DNA of 64,000 bases from Phorcus lineatus (taxonomy: Eukaryota > Mollusca > Gastropoda > Trochida > Trochidae): the NCBI GenBank assembly GCA_921293015.1, contig OV121088.1:8617882-8681881 (forward strand), written 5' to 3'. The notes under the pieces are model-generated. The model made no database searches. It saw nothing but the letters and a program-made list of their open reading frames with translations, and had not been told where the DNA came from. Numbering within the stretch: position 1 is the stretch's first letter; each line of letters opens with the position of its first letter. Both the position numbers and the translations under genes were made by a program. Of this stretch, positions 21,491-34,600 are shown piece after piece.

Positions 21491-24400
21491 GTGCATAATG
21501 CCGAGAAACAGCTGTTCTTATATTGGGAAAGCATCATCATGCGGTTGTTCGCTCTTTATTTGTTACAGTTGAGAACATCACATATGCCTATCACATATAA
21601 AACTTCGGTACTTTTTCAAATATAAGCATATGTTAACATTGACTTAATGTTATTGAAATGTGATTGACATTAGAATGGTTACTGAAAACACACTATTACA
21701 AATCGTGTGTGGAGAACATGTATCATTCGATAAATGTGAATAAGCTTGGTAATACCGAAATAAAAATTTTTTTATCATTCACTGTCAGATGTTTGTCAAT
21801 AAGTTTAACCAGATTTTATATCGAATTTCAAAATAAAATCCTCATCATTTAATCTAATTTAATATGTATTTCAAGGTATAAATGTAACTAATGCATACAT
21901 GTTAAATGTTACCATAAACTAAAGATGATAGAATAATAAGCTTAAGGCATTTTTTATTATGAAATAAAAATGTTGAGCTATTCTAATATAAAAGCTGAAT
22001 TCGTAATTTTGAACATGAGGGTAAATTAATTTTCCATTGGTTAATGTCCTATTTAACATTTAACATATTAAATGTGTTAAATATAAAATAAAATTTCTTA
22101 TAGCTGAACATCAAGACCCAACCACAAACACACACCATGTGTCATTCCAGAAACTGTTACACTCTCAATTTTAAACACTCGTAATTTCGCAGTAACTTTT
22201 AAGAAACATGCCATGTCATTAACATTTTAAGTTCTTGTTTGTGTACAGTGTGACAATTATTATAGATCATAAAATGTTCATCTCTCTTTGCTTTTATCCT
22301 GATATAATTCCTTCATATGCCATTAAAACGCCCCTTTGACATTTCAAAAAGTCAATTTCAAAACGAGCAACAAATAGGTCCACATCAAGTTGTGGCCTAA
22401 GTACTTACTACATGTGGCAACTCCTACAAGAGATTACCTGTAGCAAGCACATTTAAAACCCGGAAGTAAGTTGCCAGAAGCCAGCGATTAGACCCACCCA
22501 CACCCACAGTCACAGATGTCTTTAGGTGAAAAACACTGACAGAAACCACATGTCCAGCATCATCCACAAATATCCAGTATGACCCTGATGTTATCAACTA
22601 CAATTTTGTCCATCTTGTTGGAAAAAAAATACTGTTATTTTTTCAATTTTAAATACAGGCTTGATTTTAAATGACAAAAATTAATGAATCAACAGAACAA
22701 CGTCGTTACGTACACATGACGCTGTAAGCAATTTATAGTACAAGATGGTTAAGAGAAATACATGATGACCTAAGATTTGAAAATATTTGACCACATGAAT
22801 ATTAATTATAACTTTTTATCAAAACTGTGAAAAATGAACTCTTATAAAAAGGGATGAAGGTCGGAATAATTAAATCTAAAATAAATATACTCTGAAATAC
22901 TATTGTCAGCGAGTTATAATAATTGTTTGTTCAGGAGACGTTAAATATGTCGTCTCGTTGCAAATATTATTTAACAATATTGATCGTTTAAACATATCTT
23001 TACCATCGATGGAATATTCCACATCTTTGAATGACATTTAGAAGTAGGAATAATGAAGAGTAATAACACATTTATAGATTTGAATGAAAACGACATTAGC
23101 GTCTTTGTTGAAACGTCGTTAAAAAGTTGTTTATCCATAACAATTCTTATCATTTTTTTAAATCTAGAAATTTTGGAAAGTCTTTATTTTTATTGTTGAA
23201 TCTTCTCGTGTAATTACTGAAACAAAACTTAACAGAAAGCAAATTTAAGAACCGATTTCTCTTTGAAATGATAAGACGTAATGTTTTTTACAAAAGTTAA
23301 GAAAATGGCATTTGAATGTCTTATTCTAAGGGAGTTTGGAAATGATGTACATAAGAAAGACAAGATTTCTGGATAGCAACTTCTTTATTCTGAGATAATT
23401 ATCTCATAATGAACTTTTATATACTTCATACATGTATATGCTCAAGGACAGGCTCGTATATCTTGATGTCTCACAATTATGAAGTAAATACATATAGATG
23501 CTTCTCTTATTATTGCTTCATTGAATTGATGTTCTTGTTCCTCTCTACAAAATTTTGAAAATAAATTTAATGTTCTTGATTGCCTGTAGAAAATACATTT
23601 ATTAAGCAAAACAGTAACAGTTTGCTTAAACAATTCAACGATGTGGTTATACCACAAAAACGCAGAATTAATATAAACCTGGAGAAAAGTTTGTTTTCAA
23701 ATTAATTTTATACTTGTCATAGTTTAATTTTGTTTAAGAATAAAACTTGTAAAAAATCTTGCGTGTACTTTTTCATCAAAACTTTCCATACAAACGAATT
23801 AAAAGTGTTTTTAAAAATGTAATGTATGGGATGGAATAATCAGTTTACATATACATTTTTTGTTGTGTCGTACAAGTGTCAATATAAAAAAATCGTAGGT
23901 AACCAATACCCAGTAAAATATATGGACTACGAGACAAAACAATATTTCCATTGTTTACGTTTCGGTTTGCAGACATATTTTAATGTCATTGTATCACAGA
24001 TATAATTCATCTTCACTTGCAACATCATTCGACATTTACAGTTTATTGTATACAAGAAAAGAAATATGAAGATATACGATACAAACTTTTTACCTTGTGT
24101 CTACGTTTTGATTACAGACATACTTCAGTCATGGTGTCATAGATATAATTCATGTTAAATATCAGTAGTTTTTAAAAATTATGTTTTATTTTGAATTCTT
24201 GATAAAAAAAATGTCATCTTCTCCATCATAATAATGTTTGCGTTAAAGGATAATAAATTAATTTGAATAATTTTGAAAAAAACGCTGAAAAGTCGTGTAT
24301 CATCTAGATACTAGATTCTACGTCTAGCAAGAATTCTACAACCTTTTCACTGGATTACTGAAAAGAAATTCGTCTCGATATGTTAGTTTCTTTACCAGAA

Positions 24401-26289
24401 AAAAGAAACACAAAAACGTCTATTCTGATTTGGCCCTCTTCATAGGAAATACAAGTTTTATTAGCATATATTTTGACATTCTTCATTATCATATTATAAA
24501 TAACTGTGCAATGTAGAAATAATAATTCTTTATAAACTTATGAACAGTGTATATTCGAAATTTTTTTGCGTCTCACCTCGATGCAGCGCCAGTTTAAGCG
24601 ATTTTACATTCTCATGAAGCAAGGAAGCAGCATCTCCCATCTTTTAACATCTCTTGGTCGCCGACAATCAAACCGCTGCCTCCACAACTGAACTACATCC
24701 CTGTTGTTATCTACTGGAATTTCGCATACATATTATAAAAAAAATGCCAAATACAACTCGTAAAACCATTGCAGGTAAAAACCTGATGCTGTAAGTTGAT
24801 TGCTTTCCAAGATGATTGGCAAACACACGTTTAATTTAGTTAATCTGGACACTGTAATGGTATCGAGGTTTTGGTCACGTAGAAGCCGAAAGCAAATTTG
24901 TTTTCAATGCAGTTACAGTAGGAGCCAGCTGTAAGGGTCATAAAATGGAAATTTGGGTTAGTGATACACGAGGTACAACACGGAAATCTTGATTTTACGG
25001 TAAATTCTGCATAATCCAGGATAAATTCCGTAGTGAAGGGCTGCTGATACTATTCTCTCTTAATTTCGGTATTTCTATCGAACTAATCATTTCTAATCTA
25101 AGTGTCGAAATTTGACATTCCAAAATATTTGCACTAGCCTTTTCGTTAGTGAAAAAAACCCCAAAAAGTTTAGAAATTATTATTCAAATTTATAAATGGA
25201 AAATGCAATTACTATAACTTTCGAATGTCCGATGAATGCCGAAGATACCCCATGAATGTACTTATGAAGGATTCGCTTTATCGACACTGCTGCCTTTTGA
25301 CGTACTAGAGAAAACGATTATGACGTCAATTAAACTTCTTCGTCGTTCCGAAGGTCAACGTACGTGACCCTATATGTTTCTCATATTCAAGTCTTTGTAT
25401 AATTTAACGCTGATGACAATGTTACTTGAAAACCGAAACTGCAGAGAATTCGAAAATGAAAAGGATACTCAGGTCTGACAAGTTTTCAAACCAGCACCTG
25501 TGTATCCATACGTTTCAAACAAATTCTAAATATTCAAATAATATGCAGGTTGGTGGAGAGGGGCTTAAGCATGCATAATTCTTTGTTCAATTCATACGAT
25601 CCAAAACCACAGCAATGACATTTATGCATCTCTATATAATTCCAATACTTAATACGTTCTTAAGTTGCATCAATGACTGTTGTTTGCGTCATTCCGACTT
25701 TATAATGACAGCTGACATAGAAGAGTTCTTCAGTGTTTTGGGTTTTGTTAAATTATTCAGGAGATCTTTTTGGACTCCGTCATATCTGGTGTCGGTTAGA
25801 ATTCTCCATGATTAATATTGTAGTGTAAAATAAGCTCGTGATGACAAATTTTATCCTTAACTTGTGAGAGAGAGAGAGAGATAGAGAGATTTAAATTTAT
25901 GAGTGTGGATTGGTGTGCTGTGAAATATGAAATACTTATTTGATATAAAATCATCACACTACCTATATTGTATAATTGTTTAAAATTACAAGCGTCTGGA
26001 ACCGATGGAACCGTTCCTGTAACAGCTGAAATGTGTGAACAACAATATTGCAAGTAACCATGAAGTAGTTACCTATAAAAAAATACCTCGTAAGTGATCT
26101 TTTTTAAACCAAACAAGAAAAACTATTCAGTTCTATAGTTCTACATTATGCCATTATATTGCAAAATATACTTTGCCAAAAACAACAACAAATATATAAC
26201 CAACATTAATGTCATTGACACCGATGAAAAAACCCCATGATTCAGTCAATTACAATGTCACTCGCAATAATAATATTTAAAAAGCCGCC
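21491..26289. other. AT-rich intergenic DNA with minor repeats
   Basis: No gene recognised. It holds a perfect 16-bp palindrome TGAGATAATTATCTCA at 23391-23406 (paired GATA motifs), an old direct duplication at about 23952-24018 and 24098-24155, a CRE (TGACGTCA) near 25320, and a (GA)n tract at 25865-25889. Open frames of 60-85 codons have no recognisable domains. Confidence 0.45.
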
Positions 26290-26715
26290 AACAATGATAT
26301 TACCAACAATAATTCAATCAAAAACGTTATTACCAACAATAATACAATCAAAAACGTTATTACCAACAATAATTCAACCAACAACGATATTACCAACAAT
26401 AATTCAATCAAAAACGTTATTACCAACAATAATTCAACCAACAACGTTATTACCAACAATAATTCAACCAACAACGATATTACCAACAATAATTCAATCA
26501 ACAACAATATTACCAACAATAATTCAACCAACAACGATATTACCAACAATAAGTTAATCAACAACGATATTACCAACAATAAGTTAATCAACAACGATAT
26601 TACCAACAATAAGTTAATCAACAACGATATTACCAACAATAAGTCAATCAAAAACTATATTACCAACAGGAATGCCATTAACATTAAAGTTACCAACAAT
26701 AATGCAACGACTAGT
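26290..26715. repeat. 30-bp minisatellite
   Basis: About fourteen copies of a 30-bp unit with the invariant core TTACCAACAATAA and a variable middle (TTCAATCA, TTCAACCA, GTTAATCA). Core spacing is exactly 30 bp from 26301 to 26691. The last three cores are diverged. The period keeps frames open on both strands, a TIIQ-rich one on + and a leucine/valine-rich one on -. Both are artefacts of the array. Confidence 0.93.
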
Positions 26716-28559
26716 TACACTATTAAAATAATGGTTCCAACAGTCTGCTTTTAATACAACTGCATTTACCAGCACATTAAAATTATATGTTAAATTTATG
26801 GCTGCAGTTCCTCCAGTATGATAAATGCTTTCTAAATCAACATTCAATATGTCTATTGTACATACATGTAGATAACTAAAGTTTCAAACCGTAGAGTGTA
26901 TGCAACCCTTAGAACATGGTGTGATGACCAATTTATGGGCACCTTATGTCACCAAGTTGATTTATTCACATTTAATTCTACTGATTTATTATCTTGAAGA
27001 GTCAGACCTAAATAGTGTCTCAGATATTGACTTTTGAATAATTGTTAAACGATGTAAAATCAAGATTTTATTTGGCGATATTTTACAATTTTGCATTTTT
27101 AAAGGTATATTTGACACAGGTGCCTTATGCCCTTTATTTCAATATTTGGTAAATTAATATTCAATTTTTTGTATAACTTTCTTCTACTTTCACTTGTTGG
27201 AATTATGAAAGCTAACTTCCCTGCTATTTCTTCTGGTAATCAGTGAATATATATATATATATATAATAAAGAAGTTGTTATGTACATTTGTCTTGAATCT
27301 AATCAGTTTGATTAAAATCGAGGAATAACAGTTTCAAAATAATAGCTCTATCGAGATTTGAACTCATTCTGTCAAGGGCTTTCCTCTTCACACGGTCCGA
27401 TTGCACTGTCAGACTGTGACTCGAACTTAAAAATACAAAGACGGTACATGATGACCACAAACCTTGTTTTATCCAAATCAAGATTATCACATATTACACC
27501 TTTTAATGACAGCGATCAAGAAACAGTTTTTCAGTAATGATGGCTTTTTGAATATCACTTATTATACTACCAAGGAACGTTGAATGAACCTCATAGATCA
27601 ACAAAATTAAAAATAAAACACCAAATGTATTTAGAAGCCGCAATTGATATGGAATTTTATTCTCATTCTGACACATCGAACGTTAAAAACATGTCAAAGA
27701 TGAAAGTAATCTTAATAATTTTACAACTTACCGTGATGAGATATATCTATTAATGAAATTTCCACATATTACAGATACTTAATTCGTAATCCTCACACAA
27801 AACAGCGATGAATGGCTTTATTTCCCATTCCTTATATTTTGATGTCGATGAGCTTTTTTGTATTTTTTGAAAATCTCAAGCATCAAAATAATACCATCAA
27901 CTACATGTTTCAACCTAAACCGCGAAATTATCAAATATCAATAACAGACATGATAAACAAGATTGTCCAATACATTTTTCTTTTCACAAAAATAACATAG
28001 CTTTAATGCACTCCATTAGCATGCCAGAAATCCAACATGTTCTTCTTGATATTAATATCTGTTTGACCATGTTCTAAACCCTTTTAGACATTTTCGAAGC
28101 ATGACTGACATGATTTTGGTATACTTAAAGACCTACGCTGCTGATCCTACAGTTGGAATATAGCTCTTATTGTAGTTAAAGATTCCATTGGACTTCCTAA
28201 AAAGAACCAGGTTTGAACTGAAAGTTTGAATTACAGGATTTTATAAACTAAAGACGTCAAACGCTGAGCTAACAATGTGGAAACAAGCTCCTCTTGTAGT
28301 TAAAAATTCCATTGGACTTACGAAGAACAATCAAGAGTTTGTTCTGAAAATTGGAATTACATTAATCGTCCATTACATTATTAAAAGTAAGAAGTAGAAC
28401 AGATTATTCTGGATGATGTACTTGTTGAATACAAACATGAAGTTCAGCATTACGTTAATTTGCCCCTTTTAATTATGATTTGATTTTAGAAAAAAAAATC
28501 CAATTTCATATTAAAGTAACTAAAATCATCATTAAGTAAATCCAATCTTATTATCGTGT
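26716..28559. other. AT-rich intergenic DNA with an old duplication
   Basis: Holds an (AT)n tract at 27247-27266 and an imperfect direct duplication at about 28160-28236 and 28284-28362. The duplication shares TTGTAGTTAAA and ATTCCATTGGACTT. No gene seen. Confidence 0.5.
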
Positions 28560-29440
28560 TTTAATTTCAGAGATATACTGACTGGAGAGTGAAGCACCGG
28601 TTATGCGTTGATTACCGGGCATTCAACGAGGGATTGTGGCACTAATAACAGGGTTTAATTATACAGCGCAATGTACCGATTACTAATCAACATCACGTAA
28701 TTCAATCAAATCCCTCCAAATTCCTGCGAGTGTTTCGTTATTTCGTAATGCGCTAGGGGAAGGGTGAAGCGGTGCTCAAAGAATGGTTAATCGAGAATAA
28801 ATCCAATATTCACAAACTGCAATGAAACAGACGAAAAACTATTAAAAGTGAACCCCCTTTAAAGTTTATTTATTTGATGAATTCCTGGCGCAACGCAACC
28901 ACCCTACATATCTATCTGAGCGCATCGGCCTATTTCCGTTAAGTACTTATGATTGTCTTTCAGTATTTATCTATCTCTGTTGATCTAAGTATATGTCAAG
29001 TTGATGGGCGGACCGCAAGGCAATACCAATCGATAAATCGATTAGGTCGGTTGTTCATGTGTATTGACGTTGTTCCGCCCGCCAGTTAAGAATTCATGCT
29101 TTTGTCTTGTGCCGCCAGCACCGTGAGAAAGTAGTTGGTCTACCTGCGAGAACTATAAGCGGCATGTTACCTACAGTGTTACCTGTCCTCAAGTAATACA
29201 GGGGAGGAGACAACGTCTAAAGAGGGGAGGAGGGTTGAAGTGGAAGTTGGGAGGGGGGGGGGGATGTTACGTAATTGTGGTGTGATGGACAGATCGACCA
29301 ATAGAAGCTCCCCTGTGATAATAAGTAGCAGAGCAGCGCTCAATCGTGCAGCTTCTAGTGCCATCATAATTTGCACGCTTTGAATGCAAGCACAATTAAT
29401 GAAGATGATTGATTAATGTTGTTGATGATGATGGTTATAG
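28560..29440. promoter_or_regulatory. Less AT-rich patch with homeodomain-type motifs, possible enhancer
   Basis: This 0.9-kb patch contrasts in composition with its surroundings. It contains a palindrome AATCGATAAATCGATT near 29028, a G-run near 29250, and paired ATTAAT/TGATTAAT motifs near 29390-29418. No coding frame or splice signals give a gene. The regulatory call is an inference from composition and motif density only. Confidence 0.2.
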
Positions 29441-30962
29441 TGATGCTTTGAGGGGTGGAAGAGTTTAACGCTTTCTCATGAAATGCATTAGTTGAAATTC
29501 TATTGTTCCTGTTTTCAATCAATTTTCTTTTAAAGAACGCAGATGTTGATAGAAGTTTTCCAGCCCTATTATGAAATAAGGATAAAATTTAATTCAAGGA
29601 TACTTCTCCAATTATATATATTCTCAATGTTCCTTTACATTTATAGTATCTAGGCGTATTTAATCGATTGATGTAACCTTCATATACTTAATAACTGCTT
29701 GTTTGAAAAATGGTGCTAATAAAAGTTCCCAGTAGGCTAAATGGATGTTACAAATTGTAACAAAAAGTACTGATGGTAATTTCTGATAGTCTTATGCTTG
29801 TAAATGAAGAAATAAAACATGTAACAACATCATGCGTATACTAAAATGTTTAACCATGAAAAACCATAAATCATATTTCTATTATCATAATTCGCCTGTT
29901 ATGATCTTATTGTGTCCAGTTATGAAAGGTGGATATGAGCCAGATTTTTCACATGTATTTGATATCTTAAGAACTTGATATCTAACCCATGTATTAATTA
30001 ATTTTCCGAATTGAATAAATATGACTCTTTGCACCGAGCCTTTGCGAGGGAGTATCAAATTAAGTTCTCGGGGGACATTTGAAAGGTAATTGACAAGAAA
30101 CAGAGCGACATATTCAAACAAGTTGCATTTGTTGTGACACAGGTGTCATTCTGTATTTCTATGAAATATGTAAATATTAAAGAAAACGTTTTAAGATTAA
30201 AATTTTACTATTGAATTTTGGATATTAGATTACAAAAGAGTCCTGAAATGCTGCAACTAGACTCGGTTACATTTGCTTGAATTAAGAAGAATTTCCGTAA
30301 CGTTTTAGAATGCACAGTTCATATTCGCATAGTCTTCAAAAAAGTCAAAGAAGAGAGATGGGTTCATATAAGTTAAAATATACAAGAAAATAATTTAAAA
30401 ATGAAATCTAATGAGTGGGGTTTGCGTCTTAGTGTACGGCTTTATATTACTAGGTTTAACGTGTGAACCAATACAGGTACAACGAGGTTACACTAGTACG
30501 TAACGTAGAGAAGAGTAACGAAATATTGTCTGAAACCAAATCAGAGAATACAAAATTTGATAAAGCTATTACGCTTCGTCATTTTATCAATTCCCGATCT
30601 AGATATTGGATTGAGGGAACTTAACACGTTTGGTATACGGGTATTGTAATAATTCGTTTTGAAAATTGTTAACTAAATATTATTTTTTTACAGAGAGGAA
30701 GCATGCCGAAGAGGACGCGATGATTAGTAAAGTTGAAATATTTTTTTTTACAAATCTTAACTATTTTATAAGTTTGGTGAAACGATAGCTTTCCTAATGT
30801 ATAAAAGTACGATGTTTTGAATAGAATTAATGCATCTATCTAAAGTTTGCACTGACGGATATGAAGTTTATGAAATAGTTTGATTGATAGCAAGAAATTG
30901 AAACTATTGGTCTTTTAGTGTGATAAAAAGACATGTTCTACTCTGTACTCTTACTTGAATAA
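29441..30962. other. AT-rich intergenic DNA
   Basis: Nothing recognised. Confidence 0.5.
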
Positions 30963-31015
30963 TTAGTTGAAGAAATTACAAGTACATTAACTTTACTTAT
31001 AATTTCTTCAACTAA
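30963..31015. repeat. Compact hairpin, 22-bp stem
   Basis: The arm at 30963-30984 (starting TTAGTTGAAG) pairs with 30994-31015 across 22 positions with one mismatch, which would be a G-U or A-C pair in RNA depending on strand. The loop is 9 nt. At 53 nt the fold is compact and shRNA-like but shorter than a usual pre-miRNA, with no extended lower stem. Confidence 0.6.
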
Positions 31016-31627
31016 TATGATCTTAAGGAATGAACACCTTTGCATTAGATGTCGATGGTTTTATATGCTGATGTTCTACCTACTCAATTTAAATATTCAA
31101 AATGTATTTTCCAAATTATTTTACCTGCAAGTAGTGCCTCATAATCGCCTTGGTGGGTGGTTCGATATATTTACCCGTTAATTTTATTGTGATGTAAATT
31201 TTTATTCATGCATGGACGTATGGAGTTAAGACTCTAATAAAATATCCGTCTCTGTCTCGTCAGATCATGAGGTGTTTTTGTATCACTTTCGCTTACGCAA
31301 GAATCAAATAACACACTCAAATGTACTATTTAAATTCTAATAAATTTCATTATGTATCATGTTAAAAAACTTTTGAAACCATTTTGCGTAAAGCTTCCAT
31401 TTAAGTAAGTTACGATAAGTTTTGACAATATTGGTTAACGTGAAAATGTTATTTAGAAAAGTTGGAAACGATTTTCTTCTTGTGAATTCCAACGTATATC
31501 TCAAACAAACGAATTTAATACCATTATCATCCTTATATGGTTTTGGTCTGGATTTGCAATAAATATGGAAATGAAACTTCTCAAAAATTACCCTCTGATA
31601 GATGATGTTGCGGAGTTTTTATTATTC

Positions 31628-31697
31628 AAACAGTAAGTTACAACGCTAACGTTTTTGCTTTAGGTAAGACATTCTCAATTTGTGTAACTTACTGTTT
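31628..31697. repeat. Perfect 15-bp inverted repeat
   Basis: AAACAGTAAGTTACA at 31628-31642 and its exact reverse complement at 31683-31697 are separated by 40 bp. This is a small foldback of unknown origin, 0.65 kb from the preceding hairpin. Confidence 0.7.
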
Positions 31698-34600
31698 ATA
31701 TTTTTTCGCAGCTTACACATACGTTTCTTTTTTCAAACAAAATTATTTTTTAATGCAAACTGCAAACTCAGTAGGACATTGTCTATAGTTGCATTATGTA
31801 CATTGACAGATTCAAGTTTACTTTATTTGTTTTAATTGAATAAATAGTTTCCTTACATTTAATCAGAAAAAGAGGTTTGTTGTAAGTTAGAAACATGTTA
31901 ATTGCTATGAACAAAATGCATATAATGATTTTAGGATTGCAAATAAATCTAAACATTATCAATATAATTCGAAAGTCATGTATATGAAATATTTGTTTAA
32001 ATAAAGCTCAAATTATGGATGGTAATATTTTACCATCATGTTCTATACACGAACCTACACGAATAAAACTGTAGAAATATGATCTATGTGGCTAGCGGGT
32101 CATCTAGTGCGGGATAAACGAGAATATGAAATTATGCTGACATATGCATATTGCTAGAGTTATTAGACAACATGACACAGTTTATGTTGACGTGTGTTTT
32201 CAGCACAGAGTACCAATTCTTTGTTAATACCTATTCACCTCACTCCCCCTCCCTCCTCCCCTACTCTCCCCCCCCCCCCCCCCCCCCCCCCCCCCATCTG
32301 CAATGTTTGCAACCCCTCCCCTGATATACGGAATGACCTCTGCCCCTCTTAAAGTTTTAGTTATGGGTACTTAATAAACAAAGATTTTCCAAAGAAAATT
32401 ATTTTTTCAACCATCATCATAATCTTTTAAATGCACTATCATAATAATTTTTCATGAGTCGTTAAAAGTTTTTTCGATGCATCGTCGTAATGGTTCTCAT
32501 GCATCGATGTGATTTTATTTCAGAATATTTATTATAATTGTGCATTTTGAAGTATGTAGGTACTTGTACATACCTCGCGTAAACATATTGCAGGATCTAT
32601 CATATTGGGTTGAATTATCATTATGACTAACCACGTCTTTGACAATTTTAAGTTTTAAGTCATCAATAATAATTGTTAATATTTTACCTCTTTAAAAAAA
32701 ATAAGAAAAAAACTATTTCAATATAAAGGTTTTTCTTCATTCTATCGTATAGTTTTGCTAAGCTTGTTCTTTTAAATCAGATATTTGTATGTAATTTTGA
32801 ACACTAATACTTAAATGCCGTTATAGGGATACACCTCTCGAAAGTGCCGGTATAAAGATTATCTGATTTATATACCAACTCAGATTAAGAAAAAACATTT
32901 TGAAGATATATTATTTAATTAAATTCTGAAGAATTAAGAATAATAAAATAAATCGGATTTCAACACAAACCTGGACATGCTCTACATGAAAATCATGTGT
33001 CCAACTGGAGGGAATTTGAAATATTATTAACAACATTCTGCCATTTAGATAAGTCTATGGCGATATAAATCCATAAGTTTTATTCTGAAACATGCAAAAG
33101 CTTCAAACACTCACGGAAACGGTCATTTTATGTATAGGGACATGCTTAGATACTTTTCATCTGGACTATAAAGTTGTTTGGTTTGAATTTATATCAAAAT
33201 CGTAAAAATGCAAATTTGTCAATAATTAATGATAATATTGAACAGATATATAATTCAAGTTGATTAATAAATTAAATCTAAATAAGTTCTACTAGATTAT
33301 TCGAAAGCAACACTTTTACTCTTTATATACCATTTCGAACTGACCTGAACTTGCCCAAAATGTACATTTATTGCAAATGAACAAATTACATATCTAGATG
33401 ATGTGCAATATTTCTTAAACCAGTTTTGATAGTATATGCTTGGCATTTATTATGTTCATTTCACGTTCAAACTTAGATTTAAATGTTTTTTTTCTATATG
33501 TAATGAACGTTAAATTCCGTTCGTCAGGATGATTGACAATAAATCATTTAACAAGAATAAATTCGTTTCATTCAACAAGTCCATATCTTTCAATAAGAAA
33601 ATGTTATTGAAATATGAAAGAATTTGAAAGTGTCCAATACAATAGTGATTGAATGTCCCTCAGCAACAGTAATAGATTTGTTCGACTTTTTCTAATTTCT
33701 TTATCCTTTAAACTGGTTAGATTAATTCTATCACATCCTTCCCTCCGATCTAACAGATATACAGAAAAACTTTGTCACTGCATTGGAGATTTCGAATATG
33801 AGTTACAACAATATCAACCCTTTTACTTGGGCTGATCTGAGTATGCATTATACAAGCTTAGACGATACATAACGAAGCCCCCCCCCCCCCCCCTCCTCTA
33901 CCCTCCACTCCCCAAAATTTTACATATACGGGGGAAGTCATGAATGGACTGCACTATCGCTTCTTGACACCTCAATCTATTTGTACTGAAGTTCAGTTGT
34001 GAATGAAACCAGAGTTCCTGTACAGAACGATGAGTTTCCTGCTATTTGGTACAAGTACTAACATGAACTAAGTGACATGTTGAAATAAAAAATACTGGTC
34101 ATGACATTCTTGATTTGTTTTGCATAAACACATTGTTTACCAGGCATTCATCATAAGGTTTTTCAAAGCGAATTTTATATCATTTATAGATTTGTTTTTA
34201 CCCTTAAATGATATTAACAATGTTATACGGTTAAGACAATTTGAAAGCTTATAAGAAATGAAAACTTATATTTTCTAGATACATTGTAAAACATTCATGT
34301 ATTGTAATTCTATTTTTGATATTCCAAAGGTTATTGCTTTTATCTTTATGATTTAAAAAAATTGAAAGGTGAAATACAACATAAACTTATGCATATATGA
34401 GAAATATGGTTTATGTATAAAACACTAATTTGTTTAAAATTGATGAATATATATAGAATGGAAACGCATTACCCCAACTTTTAATTAAGAAAAAACAGTG
34501 TAAAATGTTTTCTACCTTTCGAAATTCTCCAAATACATCAGTTTGTACCATGTTGAATTATTTCCGAAGACTTTCGAGGACAAATACTTCACATTCTAAT

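Noticed and set aside
26237-26651. Repetitive hydrophobic protein on the minus strand and a TIIQ repeat protein on the plus strand
   Set aside because: The 30-bp period keeps all frames open; no start context, splice signal or known family.
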